Made by a program: the position numbers and the translations under genes. Positions 36,178-49,216 of a stretch of DNA of 64,000 nt are shown in pieces (the stretch's first letter is position 1; every line of letters begins with the position of its first letter). The stretch comes from Halichoerus grypus (lineage: Eukaryota > Chordata > Mammalia > Carnivora > Phocidae): the NCBI RefSeq assembly GCF_964656455.1, contig NW_027555009.1, positions 124,001 to 188,000 on the forward strand, given 5' to 3'. The notes below the pieces were generated by a model. It was not told the DNA's origin. It was given only the letters and a program-made list of their open reading frames with translations, and did not search any database.

Positions 36178-36258
36178 TATATATATACCAAACTTCTTTA
36201 TCCATTCATCTGTTGATGGACATCTTGGCTCTTTCCACAGTTTGGCTATGGTGGACAT
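35527..36258 (-). mobile_element. L1 copy 9, 5'-truncated LINE-1 (732 bp)
   Basis: Intact duplications. Four bases are lost in the pyrimidine-rich stretch (ccttcttcctctcctgc near 35775). The microsatellite at 36140-36187 is TA/cacaca/TA. Confidence 0.94.
36001..36258 (-). pseudogene. L1 ORF2 C-terminal remnant, frame open (copy 9)
   Basis: Same C-terminal tail as in copy 6, open from the truncation point to the stop. The microsatellite length keeps the frame. Only the tail is present, so it has no catalytic function. Confidence 0.85.
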
Positions 36259-39200
36259 TAATAGCAAGCGTTCTACCTCGGAGAAACAACACTGAAGAGA
36301 AACCGTGCTTTAGCTACCGACGACCTCTGTGTGGGAGGAAGCAGTTTAGGGTGTACTGTGGGTGAGAGCCTGGGGACGGGTTCCGTTTCGTAAAATCGAG
36401 GGAGAGACAGGCCGGAGAGAAGGCAGCTCTCAACTCACACCATGGCTATGGGGCTAGTACCGTTGCCCCGGGTGTGTGTGCAGGCTTAATGAAAACCGCC
36501 TAACTCGAAGGAAAAACTCGGTGGAGAATCCATGCTTCAGCTAAAACAGCCGCTCCTGAGGGTGGAAGCATTTTGTTGTGTGCGTGCATGAGAGCCCTGC
36601 AAGGGAGTCCAAAGCATTTTGCGAGTGAGACTCAGGCCCCAGCAGAAGGCAGAACACGACTCCCCCTGTGTTTCATCAAGCTAGCACTGCGGCCCCACTT
36701 TTGCATGGAAGTCTCATCACTAGCGTTCTAACTCAAAGAAACAACAGTGTAGAGAAATCGTGCTTTAGTTACTGTCGACCTCCAGGCGGAGGAAGCAGTA
36801 TACAGGGTACCGTGGGTGAGAGCCTGGGGAACGGTTTCCATACGTGAAACCGAGGGAGAAACCGTTCCGGGCAGAAGGCACCTCTGGACTCAGCTCTTGC
36901 TACCTGAAGCTAACACTACTTCTCCATGTGTGCTTGGAATGCTCCGTGCTCAACACTGCCTTGGAAGGAACAAGCCTGTAAAGAATCCCAGCTGCAGCTC
37001 ATTCGCCTACCAGGCTACTAAGGCCACGAAGCCATGGTGTGTACTTACTGCCCTTTAGGTAACATTGCCGTTCCTGAAGTCGGAGGAATTTTACAGTGCT
37101 CCTGTAGGAGAGACCGGGAAAGGGTCCCATACGTGAAATGGAGTGAGAAACGGGCCGGTGTGGAAGGGAGCTCTAAACTCACCTCTTGTTTCTGATGCTA
37201 GTACCCTTGCCCCGGGGGTGCCTGCAGGCCTAAAGCCAACCACCTAACTCAAGGGAACAACTCTTTAGAGAATTCCTGCTTCGGCTAAAAGAGCCATGCC
37301 TGAGGGTGGACGCATTTTGCTGTGTGCAAGGGTGAGCGCCCTGCAGCTGAGTCCCAAACCATTTTCTGTGTGAGACTCAGGCCCCGGAGGAAAGCAGAAC
37401 ACGACTCCCCACTTGTTTCATGAAGCTAGCACTGCGGCCCCACTTTTGCATGGAAGTCTAATCGCTAGCGTTCTAACTCGGAGAAACAACACTAGAGAAC
37501 CCGTGCTTTAGGTACCGTCGACCTCTGTGTGGGAGGAAGCGGTTTAGGGTGTACTGTGGGTGAGAGCCTGAGGACGGGTTCCATTTCGGAAAATCGGGGG
37601 AGGGACAGGCCGGTACACAAGGCAGCTCTCCGCTCACACCGTGGTTATGGGGCTAGTACCGTTGCCCCGGGTGTGCGTGCAGGCTTAAAGACAACCACCT
37701 AACTCGAAGGAAAACCTTGGGAGAGAATCCATGCTTCAGCTAAAACAGCCACTCCAGAGGGTGGGGAAGCATTTTGTTGTGTGCGTGCGTGAGAGCCCTG
37801 CAAGGGAGTCCAAAGCTTTTTGCGAGTGAGACTCAGGCCCCAGCAGAAGGCAGAACACGACTCGCCATGTGTTTCGTCAAGCTAGCACTGCGGCCCCACT
37901 TTTGCCTGGAAGTCTCATCGCTAGCGTTCAAACTCGAAGAAACAACAGTGCAGAGAAAGCGTGCTTTAGCTACCGTCGACCTCTCTGTGTGAGAAAGCAG
38001 TTTACGCTGCACTGTGGGTGAGAGCCTGGGGACAGGTTCCATAGGTAAAATCGAGGGAGAGACAGGCCAGTGCAGAAGGCAGCTGTCAACTCACCTCGTG
38101 TTTACGAGGCTAGTGCAGTTGCCCCGGGTGTGCCTGCCGGCCTAAAGCCAAGCACCTAAGTCGAAGGAACAACTCTGTAGAGAATTCCTGCTTCAGCGAA
38201 CATAGGCATTCCTGAGGCTGGAAGCATTTTGCTGTGTGCCTGCGTGAGAGAAGTGCAATGGAGTCCCAAACCATTTTCCGTGTGAGACTCAGGCCCCGGG
38301 AGAAGGGAGGACACGCCTCCCCACTTGTTTCATGAAGTTAGCACTGCGGCCCCACTTTTGCATGGAAGTCTAATCGCTAGCGTTGTAACTCGGAGAAACA
38401 ACACGGTAGAGAAACCGTGCTTTAGCTACCGTCGACCTCTGTGGGAGGAAGCAGTATAGGGTGTACTGTGGGTGAGAGCCTGGGGACGGGTTCCATTTCG
38501 TAAAATCGGGGGAGAGACAGGCCGGTACACAAGGCAGCCCTCCACTCATACCATGGCTATGGGGCTAGTACCGTTACCCCGGGTGTGCGTGCAGGCTTCA
38601 AGACAACCACCTAACTCGAAAGAAAAACTTGGGAGAGAATCCATGCTTCAGCTAAAACAGCCACTCCAGAGGGTGGGGAAGCGTTTTGTTGTGTGCGTGC
38701 GTGAGAGCCCTGCAAGGGAGTCCAAAGCTTTTTGCGAGTGAGACTCAGGCCCCAGCAGAAGGCAAAACACGACTCGCCATGTGTTTCATCAAGCTAGCAC
38801 TGCGGCCCCACTTTCGCATGGAAGTCTAATCGCTAGCGTTCTAACTCGGAGAAACAACACGGTAGAGAAACCGTGCTTTAGCTACCATCCACGTCTCTGA
38901 GGGAGGAAGCAGTTTCCAGGCTACCGTGGGTGAGAGCCTGGGGAACGGGTTCCTTACGTGAGACCGAGGGAGAAGAAGTCCGGGCCAGAAGGCACCTCTC
39001 GACTCAGCTCTTGTTACCTGAAGCTAACACTACCGCTCCGTGTGTGCATAGGAATGCCAAGTGCTCCACACTGATTTGGCAGAAAGAAGCCGGTCAAGAA
39101 TCCCAGCTTCAGCTCATTCGCCTCTCCACAGGGTGGCAGCATTTTCAACTCTGCTTGAGTGCAAACCTGGGGAATGAGTCCCAGCAGAATTCCGAGGGAG

Positions 39201-39985
39201 AAATAAGCATGGGCAGGAGGCAGCTATCGACTCAACTCTTGTTTCGGGAAACTAGATCGGCTCTCCCGTGTGTGCGTGTAGTCCTAAGTGCCATCCACCC
39301 AACGCAAAGGAACAAAAGCGCAGAGGACCCGTGCCTCAGCAAAGATCGCCCTTCCTGAGCGTGCACTTCATCTATTGTGTGTTTTTGTGAAAGCATGAGA
39401 AATGGAACCTAAACGTAACTCGGAGTGAGAAGCAGGCCTGTAAGGAAGGCTGCTGTGGACTCACCTCTTGTTTGAGGAGATTAGCACTGCTGTACCCTGT
39501 GTGCCTGGATGCCTAGTTACCAGGCTACTAACACCAAGAATCAATGCTATAGAGTTACTGCGCTTTAGTTAACATTGCCGTTCCTGAAGCCAGGGGAATT
39601 TGACAGTGCTCGTGGTTGAGAGCCCGGGGAAAGGGTCCCATACGTGAAATGGAGTGAGAAACAGGCCGGAGCGGAAGGCAGCTCTCAACTCACCTCTTGT
39701 TGATGAGGCTGGTACCCTTGCCCCGGGTGTGCCTGCAGGCCTAAAGCCAACCACCTAACTCAAAGGAACAACTCTGTAGAGAATTCCTGCTTCGGCTAAA
39801 GTAGCCATGCCGGAGGGTGGACGCATTTTGCTGTGTGCATGCGTGAGCGCACTGCAAGTGAGTCCACAACCATTTTCCGTGTGGGACTCAGGCCCCGGCA
39901 GAAGGCAGAACACGACTCCCCACTTGTTTCCTGAGGCTAGCACTGCGGCCCCACTTTTGCATGGAAGTCTCATAGCAAGCGTTCT
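36259..39985. repeat. Monomer block 9 (3,727 bp)
   Basis: Standard layout. It shares aaagcattttgcg and ctacttctcc with block 8. Private changes cluster in monomers 10-11: gcttcaagac near 38595, cgaaagaaaaac near 38618 and ggcaaaacacg near 38761. Confidence 0.95.
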
Positions 39986-40596
39986 TTTTTTTTTTTTATT
40001 AAATTTTTTTATTGTTATGTTAATCCCCATACATTACATCGGTAGTTTTAGATATAGTGTTCCATGATTCATTGTTTGTGCATAACACCCAGTGCTCCAT
40101 GCAGAACGTGCCCTCCTCAATACCCATCACCAGGCTAACCCATCCTCCCACCCCCCTCCCCTCTAGAACCCTCAGTTTGTTTTTCAGAGTCCATCGTCTC
40201 TCATGGTTCTTCTCCCCCTCCGATTTCTCCCCCTTCATTCTTCCCCTCCTGCTACATTCTTCTTCTTCTTTTTTTCTTTCTTAACATATATTGCATTATT
40301 TCTTTCAGAGGTACAGATCTGAGATTCAACAGTCTTGCACAATTCACAGCGCTTACCAGAACACATACCCTCCCCAGTGTCCATCACCCAGTCACCCCAT
40401 CCCTCCCACCCCACCCCCCACTCCAGCAACCCTCAGGTTGTTTCCTGAGTTTAAGAATTCCTCATATCAGTGAGGTCATATGATACATGTCTTTCTCTGT
40501 TTGACTTATTTCGCTCAGCATAATACCCTCCAGTTCCATCCACGTCGTTGCAAATGGCAAGATCTCATTCCTTTTGATGGCTGCATAATATTCCTT

Positions 40597-40652
<56 letters not shown>

Positions 40653-40731
40653 TATATATACCAAACTTCTTTATCCATTCATCTGTTGATGGACATCTTG
40701 GCTCTTTCCACAGTTTGGCTATGGTGGACAT
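39986..40731 (-). mobile_element. L1 copy 10, 5'-truncated LINE-1 (746 bp)
   Basis: The left duplication reads tcatagcaagcgttct; the right one is canonical. The microsatellite at 40601-40660 (60 bp) is TA/cacaca/TA. Confidence 0.94.
40462..40731 (-). pseudogene. L1 ORF2 C-terminal remnant, frame open (copy 10)
   Basis: Open from the truncation point through the Tyr-Ile tract to the natural stop; same conserved tail as copy 6. Confidence 0.85.
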
Positions 40732-43700
40732 TAATAGCAAGCGTTCTACCTCGGAGAAACAACACTGAAGAGAAACCGTGCTTTAGCTACCGACGACCTC
40801 TGTGTGGGAGGAAGCAGTTTAGGGTGTACTGTGGGTGAGAGCCTCGGGACGGGTTCCGTTTCGTAAAATCGAGGGAGAGACAGGCCGGAGAGAAGGCAGC
40901 TCTCAACTCACACCATGGCTATGGGGCTAGTACCGTTGCCCCGGGTGTGTGTGCAGGCTTAATGAAAACCGCCTAACTTGAAGGAAAAACTCGGTGGAGA
41001 ATCCATGCTTCAGCTAAAACAGCCGCTCCTGAGGGTGGAAGCATTTTGTTGTGTGCGTGCATGAGAGCCCTGCAAGGGAGTCCAAAGCTTTTTGCGAGTG
41101 AGACTCAGGCCCCAGCAGAAGGCAGAACACGACTCCCCCTGTGTTTCATCAAGCTAGCACTGCGGCCCCACTTTTGCATGGAAGTCTCATCACTAGCGTT
41201 CTAACTCAAAGAAACAACAGTGTAGAGAAATCGTGCTTTAGTTACTGTCGACCTCCAGGCGGAGGAAGCAGTATACAGGGTACCGTGGGTGAGAGCCTGG
41301 GGAACGGTTTCCATACGTGAAACCGAGGGAGAAACCGTTCCGGGCAGAAGGCACCTCTGGACTCAGCTCTTGCTACCTGAAGCTAACACTACTGCTCCAT
41401 GTGTGCTTGGAATGCTCCGTGCTCAACACTGCCTTGGAAGGAACAAGCCTGTAAAGAATCCCAGCTGCAGCTCATTCGCCTACCAGGCTACTAAGGCCAC
41501 GAAGCAATGGTGTATACTTACTGCCCTTTAGGTAACATTGCCGTTCCTGAAGTCGGAGGAATTTTACAGTGCTCCTGTAGGAGAGACCGGGAAAGGGTCC
41601 CATACGTGAAATGGAGTGAGAAACGGGCCGGTGTGGAAGGGAGCTCTAAACTCACCTCTTGTTTCTGATGCTAGTACCCTTGCCCCGGGGGTGCCTGCAG
41701 GCCTAAAGCCAACCACCTAACTCAAGGGAACAACTCTTTAGAGAACTCCTGCTTCGGCTAAAAGAGCCATGCCTGAGGGTGGACGCATTTTGCTGCGTGC
41801 AAGGGTGAGCGCCCTGCAGCTGAGTCCCAAACCATTTTCTGTGTGAGACTCAGGCCCCGGAGGAAAGCAGAACACGACTCCCCACTTGTTTCATGAAGCT
41901 AGCACTGCGGCCCCACTTTTGCATGGAAGTCTAATCGCTAGCGTTCTAACTCGGAGAAACAACACTAGAGAACCCGTGCTTTAGGTACCGTCGACCTCTG
42001 TGTGGGAGGAAGCGGTTTAGGGTGTACTGTGGGTGAGAGCCTGAGGACGGGTTCCATTTCGGAAAATCGGGGGAGGGACAGGCCGGTACACAAGGCAGCT
42101 CTCCGCTCACACCATGGTTATGGGGCTAGTACCGTTGCCCCGGGTGTGCGTGCAGGCTTAAAGACAACCACCTAACTCGAAGGAAAACCTTGGGAGAGAA
42201 TCCATGCTTCAGCTAAAACAGCCACTCCAGAGGGTGGGGAAGCATTTTGTTGTGTGCGTGCGTGAGAGCCCTGCAAGGGAGTCCAAAGCTTTTTGCGAGT
42301 GAGACTCAGGCCCCAGCAGAAGGCAGAACACGACTCGCCATGTGTTTCGTCAAGCTAGCACTGCGGCCCCACTTTTGCCTGGAAGTCTCATCGCTAGCGT
42401 TCAAACTCGAAGAAACAACAGTGCAGAGAAAGCGTGCTTTAGCTACCGTCGACCTCTCTGTGTGAGAAAGCAGTTTACGCTGCACTGTGGGTGAGAGCCT
42501 GGGGACAGGTTCCATAGGTAAAATCGAGGGAGAGACAGGCCAGTGCAGAAGGCAGCTGTCAACTCACCTCGTGTTTACGAGGCTTGTGCAGTTGCCCCGG
42601 GTGTGCCTGCAGGCCTAAAGCCAAGCACCTAAGTCGAAGGAACAACTCTGTAGAGAATTCCTGCTTCAGCGAACATAGGCATTCCTGAGGCTGGAAGCAT
42701 TTTGCTGTGTGCCTGCGTGAGAGAAGTGCAATGGAGTCCCAAACCATTTTCCGTGTGAGACTCAGGCCCCGGGAGAAGGGAGGACACGCCTCCCCACTTG
42801 TTTCATGAAGTTAGCACTGCGGCCCCACTTTTGCATGGAAGTCTAATCGCTAGCGTTGTAACTCGGAGAAACAACACGGTAGAGAAACCGTGCTTTAGCT
42901 ACCGTCGACCTCTGTGGGAGGAAGCAGTATAGGGTGTACTGTGGGTGAGAGCCTGGGGACGGGTTCCATTTCGTAAAATCGGGGGAGAGACAGGCCGGTA
43001 CACAAGGCAGCCCTCCGCTCATACCATGGCTATGGGGCTAGTACCGTTACCCCGGGTGTGCGTGCAGGCTTAAAGACAACCACCTAACTCGAAGGAAAAA
43101 CTTGGGAGAGAATCCATGCTTCAGCTAAAACAGCCACTCCAGAGGGTGGGGAAGCGTTTTGTTGTGTGCGTGCGTGAGAGCCCTGCAAGGGAGTCCAAAG
43201 CTTTTTGCGAGTGAGACTCAGGCCCCAGCAGAAGGCAGAACACGACTCGCCATGTGTTTCATCAAGCTAGCACTGCGGCCCCACTTTCGCATGGAAGTCT
43301 AATCGCTAGCGTTCTAACTCGGAGAAACAACACGGTAGAGAAACCGTGCTTTAGCTACCATCCACGTCTCTGAGGGAGGAAGCAGTTTCCAGGCTACCGT
43401 GGGTGAGAGCCTGGGGAACGGGTTCCTTACGTGAGACCGAGGGAGAAGAAGTCCGGGCCAGAAGGCACCTCTCGACTCAGCTCTTGTTACCTGAAGCTAA
43501 CACTACCGCTCCGTGTGTGCATAGGAATGCCAAGTGCTCCACACTGATTTGGCAGAAAGAAGCCGGTCAAGAATCCCAGCTTCAGCTCATTCGCCTCTCC
43601 ACAGGGTGGCAGCATTTTCAACTCTGCTTGAGTGCAAACCTGGGGAATGAGTCCCAGCAGAATTCCGAGGGAGAAATAAGCATGGGCAGGAGGCAGCTAT

Positions 43701-44458
43701 CGACTCAACTCTTGTTTCGGGAAACTAGATCGGCTCTCCCGTGTGTGCGTGTAGTCCTAAGTGCCATCCACCCAACGCAAAGGAACAAAAGCGCAGAGGA
43801 CCCGTGCCTCAGCAAAGATCGCCCTTCCTGAGCGTGCACTTCATCTATTGTGTGTTTTTGTGAAAGCATGAGAAATGGAACCTAAACGTAACTCGGAGTG
43901 AGAAGCAGGCCTGTAAGGAAGGCTGCTGTGGACTCACCTCTTGTTTGAGGAGATTAGCACTGCTGTACCCTGTGTGCCTGGATGCCTAGTTACCAGGCTA
44001 CTAACACCAAGAATCAATGCTATAGAGTTACTGCGCTTTAGTTAACATTGCCGTTCCTGAAGCCAGGGGAATTTGACAGTGCTCGTGGTTGAGAGCCCGG
44101 GGAAAGGGTCCCATACGTGAAATGGAGTGAGAAACAGGCCGGAGCGGAAGGCAGCTCTCAACTCACCTCTTGTTGATGAGGCTGGTACCCTTGCCCCGGG
44201 TGTGCCTGCAGGCCTAAAGCCAACCACCTAACTCAAAGGAACAACTCTGTAGAGAATTCCTGCTTCGGCTAAAGTAGCCATGCCGGAGGGTGGACGCATT
44301 TTGCTGTGTGCATGCGTGAGCGCACTGCAAGTGAGTCCACAACCATTTTCCGTGTGGGACTCAGGCCCCGGCAGAAGGCAGAACACGACTCCCCACTTGT
44401 TTCCTGAGGCTAGCACTGCGGCCCCACTTTTGCATGGAAGTCTAATAGCAAGCGTTCT
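40732..44458. repeat. Monomer block 10 (3,727 bp)
   Basis: Standard layout with several private changes: gcctcgggacg near 40843, aacttgaagg near 40976, gaagcaatgg near 41502, aggcttgtgcag near 42581 and ccctccgctc near 43011. It shares gcctgcaggcc near 42606 with blocks 1 and 6. Confidence 0.95.
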
Positions 44459-45068
44459 TTTTTTTTTTTTATTAAATTTTTTATTGTTATGTTAATCCCC
44501 ATACATTACATCGGTAGTTTTAGATATAGTGTTCCATGATTCATTGTTTGTGCATAACACCCAGTGCTCCATGCAGAACGTGCCCTCCTCAATACCCATC
44601 ACCAGGCTAACCCATCCTCCCACCCCCCTCCCCTCTAGAACCCTCAGTTTGTTTTTCAGAGTCCATCGTCTCTCATGGTTCTTCTCCCCCTCCGATTTCT
44701 CCCCCTTCATTCTTCCCCTCCTGCTACATTCTTCTTCTTCTTTTTTTCTTTCTTAACATATATTGCATTATTTCTTTCAGAGGTACAGATCTGAGATTCA
44801 ACAGTCTTGCACAATTCACAGCGCTTACCAGAACACATACCCTCCCCAGTGTCCATCACCCAGTCACCCCATCCCTCCCACCCCACCCCCCACTCCAGCA
44901 ACCCTCAGGTTGTTTCCTGAGTTTAAGAATTCCTCATATCAGTGAGTTCATATGATACATGTCTTTCTCTGTTTGACTTATTTCGCTCAGCATAATACCC
45001 TCCAGTTCCATCCACGTCGTTGCAAATGGCAAGATCTCATTCCTTTTGATGGCTGCATAATATTCCTT

Positions 45069-45128
<60 letters not shown>

Positions 45129-45199
45129 CCAAACTTCTTTATCCATTCATCTGTTGATGGACATCTTGGCTCTTTCCACAGTTTGGCTATGGTGGACAT
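44459..45199 (-). mobile_element. L1 copy 11, 5'-truncated LINE-1 (741 bp)
   Basis: Intact duplications; ORF2 stop near 44934. The second T-run is shorter than in most copies. gagttcatatg near 44944 is shared with copy 7. The microsatellite at 45073-45128 has a single tac step, a reduced form of the cacaca class, and puts the ORF2 tail out of frame. Confidence 0.94.
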
Positions 45200-48100
45200 T
45201 AATAGCAAGCGTTCTACCTCGGAGAAACAACACTGAAGAGAAACCGTGCTTTAGCTACCGACGACCTCTGTGTGGGAGGAAGCAGTTTAGGGTGTACTGT
45301 GGGTGAGAGCCTGGGGACGGGTTCCGTTTCGTAAAATCGAGGGAGAGACAGGCCGGAGAGAAGGCAGCTCTCAACTCACACCATGGCTATGGGGCTAGTA
45401 CCGTTGCCCCGGGTGTGTGTGCAGGCTTAATGAAAACCGCCTAACTCGAAGGAAAAACTCGGTGGAGAATCCATGCTTCAGCTAAAACAGCCGCTCCTGA
45501 GGGTGGAAGCATTTTGTTGTGTGCGTGCATGAGAGCCCTGCAAGGGAGTCCAAAGCTTTTTGCGAGTGAGACTCAGGCCCCAGCAGAAGGCAGAACACGA
45601 CTCCCCCTGTGTTTCATCAAGCTAGCACTGCGGCCCCACTTTTGCATGGAAGTCTCATCACTAGCGTTCTAACTCAAAGAAACAACAGTGTAGAGAAATC
45701 GTGCTTTAGTTACTGTCGACCTCCAGGCGGAGGAAGCAGTATACAGGGTACCGTGGGTGAGAGCCTGGGGAACGGTTTCCATACGTGAAACCGAGGGAGA
45801 AACCGTTCCGGGCAGAAGGCACCTCTGGACTCAGCTCTTGCTACCTGAAGCTAACACTACTGCTCCATGTGTGCTTGGAATGCTCCGTGCTCAACACTGC
45901 CTTGGAAGGAACAAGCCTGTAAAGAATCCCAGCTGCAGCTCATTCGCCTACCAGGCTACTAAGGCCACGAAGCCATGGTGTGTACTTACTGCCCTTTAGG
46001 TAACATTGCCGTTCCTGAAGTCGGAGGAATTTTACAGTGCTCCTGTAGGAGAGACCGGGAAAGGGTCCCATACGTGGAATGGAGTGAGAAACGGGCCGGT
46101 GTGGAAGGGAGCTCTAAACTCACCTCTTGTTTCTGATGCTAGTACCCTTGCCCCGGGGGTGCCTGCAGGCCTAAAGCCAACCACCTAACTCAAGGGAACA
46201 ACTCTTTAGGGAATTCCTGCTTCGGCTAAAAGAGCCATGCCTGAGGGTGGACGCATTTTGCTGTGTGCAAGGGTGAGCGCCCTGCAGCTGAGTCCCAAAC
46301 CATTTTCTGTGTGAGACTCAGGCCCCGGAGGAAAGCAGAACACGACTCCCCACTTGTTTCATGAAGCTAGCACTGCGGCCCCACTTTTGCCTGGAAGTCT
46401 CATCGCTAGCGTTCAAACTCGAAGAAACAGCAGTGCAGAGAAAGCGTGCTTTAGCTACCGTCGACCTCTCTGTGTGAGAAAGCAGTTTATGCTGCACTGT
46501 GGGTGAGAGCCGGGGGACAGGTTCCATAGGTAAAATCGAGGGAGAGAAAGGCCAGTGCAGAAGGCAGCTGTCAACTCACCTCGTGTTTACGAGGCTAGTG
46601 CAGTTGCCCCGGGTGTGCCTGCCGGCCTAAAGCCAAGCACCTAAGTCGAAGGAACAACTCTGTAGAGAATTCCTGCTTCAGCGAACATAGGCATTCCTGA
46701 GGCTGGAAGCATTTTGCTGTGTGCCTGCGTGAGAGAAGTGCAATGGAGTCCCAAACCATTTTCCGTGTGAGACTCAGGCCCCGGGAGAAGGGAGGACACG
46801 CCTCCCCACTTGTTTCATGAAGTTAGCACTGCGGCCCCACTTTTGCATGGAAGTCTAATCGCTAGCGTTGTAACTCGGAGAAACAACACGGTAGAGAAAC
46901 CGTGCTTTAGCTACCGTCGACCTCTGTGGGAGGAAGCAGTATAGGGTGTACTGTGGGTAAGAGCCTGGGGACGGGTTCCATTTCGTAAAATCGGGGGAGA
47001 GACAGGCCGGTACACAAGGCAGCCCTCCACTCATACCATGGCTATGGGGCTAGTACCGTTACCCCGGGTGTGCGTGCAGGCTTAAAGACAACCACCTAAC
47101 TCGAAGGAAAAACTTGGGAGAGAATCCATGCTTCAGCTAAAACAGCCACTCCAGAGGGTGGGGAAGCGTTTTGTTGTGTGCGTGCGTGAGAGCCCTGCAA
47201 GGGAGTCCAAAGCTTTTTGCGAGTGAGACTCAGGCCCCAGCAGAAGGCAGAACACGACTCGCCATGTGTTTCATCAAGCTAGCACTGCGGCCCCACTTTC
47301 GCATGGAAGTCTAATCGCTAGCGTTCTAACTCGGAGAAACAACACGGTAGAGAAACCGTGCTTTAGCTACCATCCACGTCTCTGAGGGAGGAAGCAGTTT
47401 CCAGGCTACCGTGGGTGAGAGCCTGGGGAACGGGTTCCTTACGTGAGACCGAGGGAGAAGAAGTCCGGGCCAGAAGGCACCTCTCGACTCAGCTCTTGTT
47501 ACCTGAAGCTAACACTACCGCTCCGTGTGTGCATAGGAATGCCAAGTGCTCCACACTGATTTGGCAGAAAGAAGCCGGTCAAGAATCCCAGCTTCAGCTC
47601 ATTCGCCTCTCCACAGGGTGGCAGCATTTTCAACTCTGCTTGAGTGCAAACCTGGGGAATGAGTCCCAGCAGAATTCCGAGGGAGAAATAAGCATGGGCA
47701 GGAGGCAGCTATCGACTCAACTCTTGTTTCGGGAAACTAGATCGGCTCTCCCGTGTGTGCGTGTAGTCCTAAGTGCCACCCACCCAACGCAAAGGAACAA
47801 AAGCGCAGAGGACCCGTGCCTCAGCAAAGATCGCCCTTCCTGAGCGTGCACTTCATCTATTGTGTGTTTTTGTGAAAGCATGAGAAATGGAACCTAAACG
47901 TAACTCGGAGTGAGAAGCAGGCCTGTAAGGAAGGCTGCTGTGGACTCACCTCTTGTTTGAGGAGATTAGCACTGCTGTACCCTGTGTGCCTGGATGCCTA
48001 GTTACCAGGCTACTAACACCAAGAATCAATGCTATAGAGTTACTGCGCTTTAGTTAACATTGCCGTTCCTGAAGCCAGGGGAATTTGACAGTGCTCGTGG

Positions 48101-48470
48101 TTGAGAGCCCGGGGAAAGGGTCCCATACGTGAAATGGAGTGAGAAACAGGCCGGAGCGGAAGGCAGCTCTCAACTCACCTCTTGTTGATGAGGCTGGTAC
48201 CCTTGCCCCGGGTGTGCCTGCAGGCCTAAAGCCAACCACCTAACTCAAAGGAACAACTCTGTAGAGAATTCCTGCTTCGGCTAAAGTAGCCATGCCGGAG
48301 GGTGGACGCATTTTGCTGTGTGCATGCGTGAGCGCACTGCAAGTGAGTCCACAACCATTTTCCGTGTGGGACTCAGGCCCCGGCAGAAGGCAGAACACGA
48401 CTCCCCACTTGTTTCCTGAGGCTAGCACTGCGGCCCCACTTTTGCATGGAAGTCTAATAGCAAGCGTTCT
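45200..48470. repeat. Monomer block 11, short by one dimer (3,271 bp)
   Basis: Exactly 456 bp shorter than the standard block. The head of monomer 5 runs into the tail of monomer 7; monomer 6 and the rest of the dimer are gone. The join lies within 46364-46390, a 27-bp stretch identical in both parents. Around it is a cluster of private changes: tacgtggaatgg (46073), tttagggaattcc (46206), aaacagcagtg (46427), tttatgctg (46487), agccgggggac (46508), agagaaaggcc (46544) and gggtaagag (46957). It shares gccacccaccc near 47775 with block 12. Confidence 0.95.
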
Positions 48471-49081
48471 TTTTTTTTTTTTATTAAATTTTTTTATTGT
48501 TATGTTAATCCCCATACATTACATCGGTAGTTTTAGATATAGTGTTCCATGATTCATTGTTTGTGCATAACACCCAGTGCTCCATGCAGAACGTGCCCTC
48601 CTCAATACCCATCACCAGGCTAACCCATCCTCCCACCCCCCTCCCCTCTAGAACCCTCAGTTTGTTTTTCAGAGTCCATCGTCTCTCATGGTTCTTCTCC
48701 CCCTCCGATTTCTCCCCCTTCATTCTTCCCCTCCTGCTACATTCTTCTTCTTCTTTTTTTCTTTCTTAACATATATTGCATTATTTCTTTCAGAGGTACA
48801 GATCTGAGATTCAACAGTCTTGCACAATTCACAGCGCTTACCAGAACACATACCCTCCCCAGTGTCCATCACCCAGTCACCCCATCCCTCCCACCGCACC
48901 CCCCACTCCAGCAACCCTCAGGTTGTTTCCTGAGTTTAAGAATTCCTCATATCAGTGAGGTCATATGATACATGTCTTTCTCTGTTTGACTTATTTCGCT
49001 CAGCATAATACCCTCCAGTTCCATCCACGTCGTTGCAAATGGCAAGATCTCATTCCTTTTGATGGCTGCATAATATTCCTT

Positions 49082-49135
<54 letters not shown>

Positions 49136-49216
49136 TATATATAGACCAAACTTCTTTATCCATTCATCTGTTGATGGACATCTTGGCTCTTTCCACAGTT
49201 TGGCTATGGTGGACAT
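48471..49216 (-). mobile_element. L1 copy 12, 5'-truncated LINE-1 (746 bp)
   Basis: Intact duplications. The microsatellite at 49086-49143 is TA/cacaca/TA. A C-to-G change near 48895 breaks the G-quadruplex motif. Confidence 0.94.
48947..49216 (-). pseudogene. L1 ORF2 C-terminal remnant, frame open (copy 12)
   Basis: Open from the truncation point to the stop, with WIKKFGLYIYM before the Tyr-Ile tract. It is a tail fragment only. Confidence 0.85.

Noticed and set aside
45200..48470. Short unit 11 as an assembly error
   Set aside because: Not excluded, but the loss is exactly one dimer at a point of natural identity and is accompanied by private substitutions, which favours a real event.
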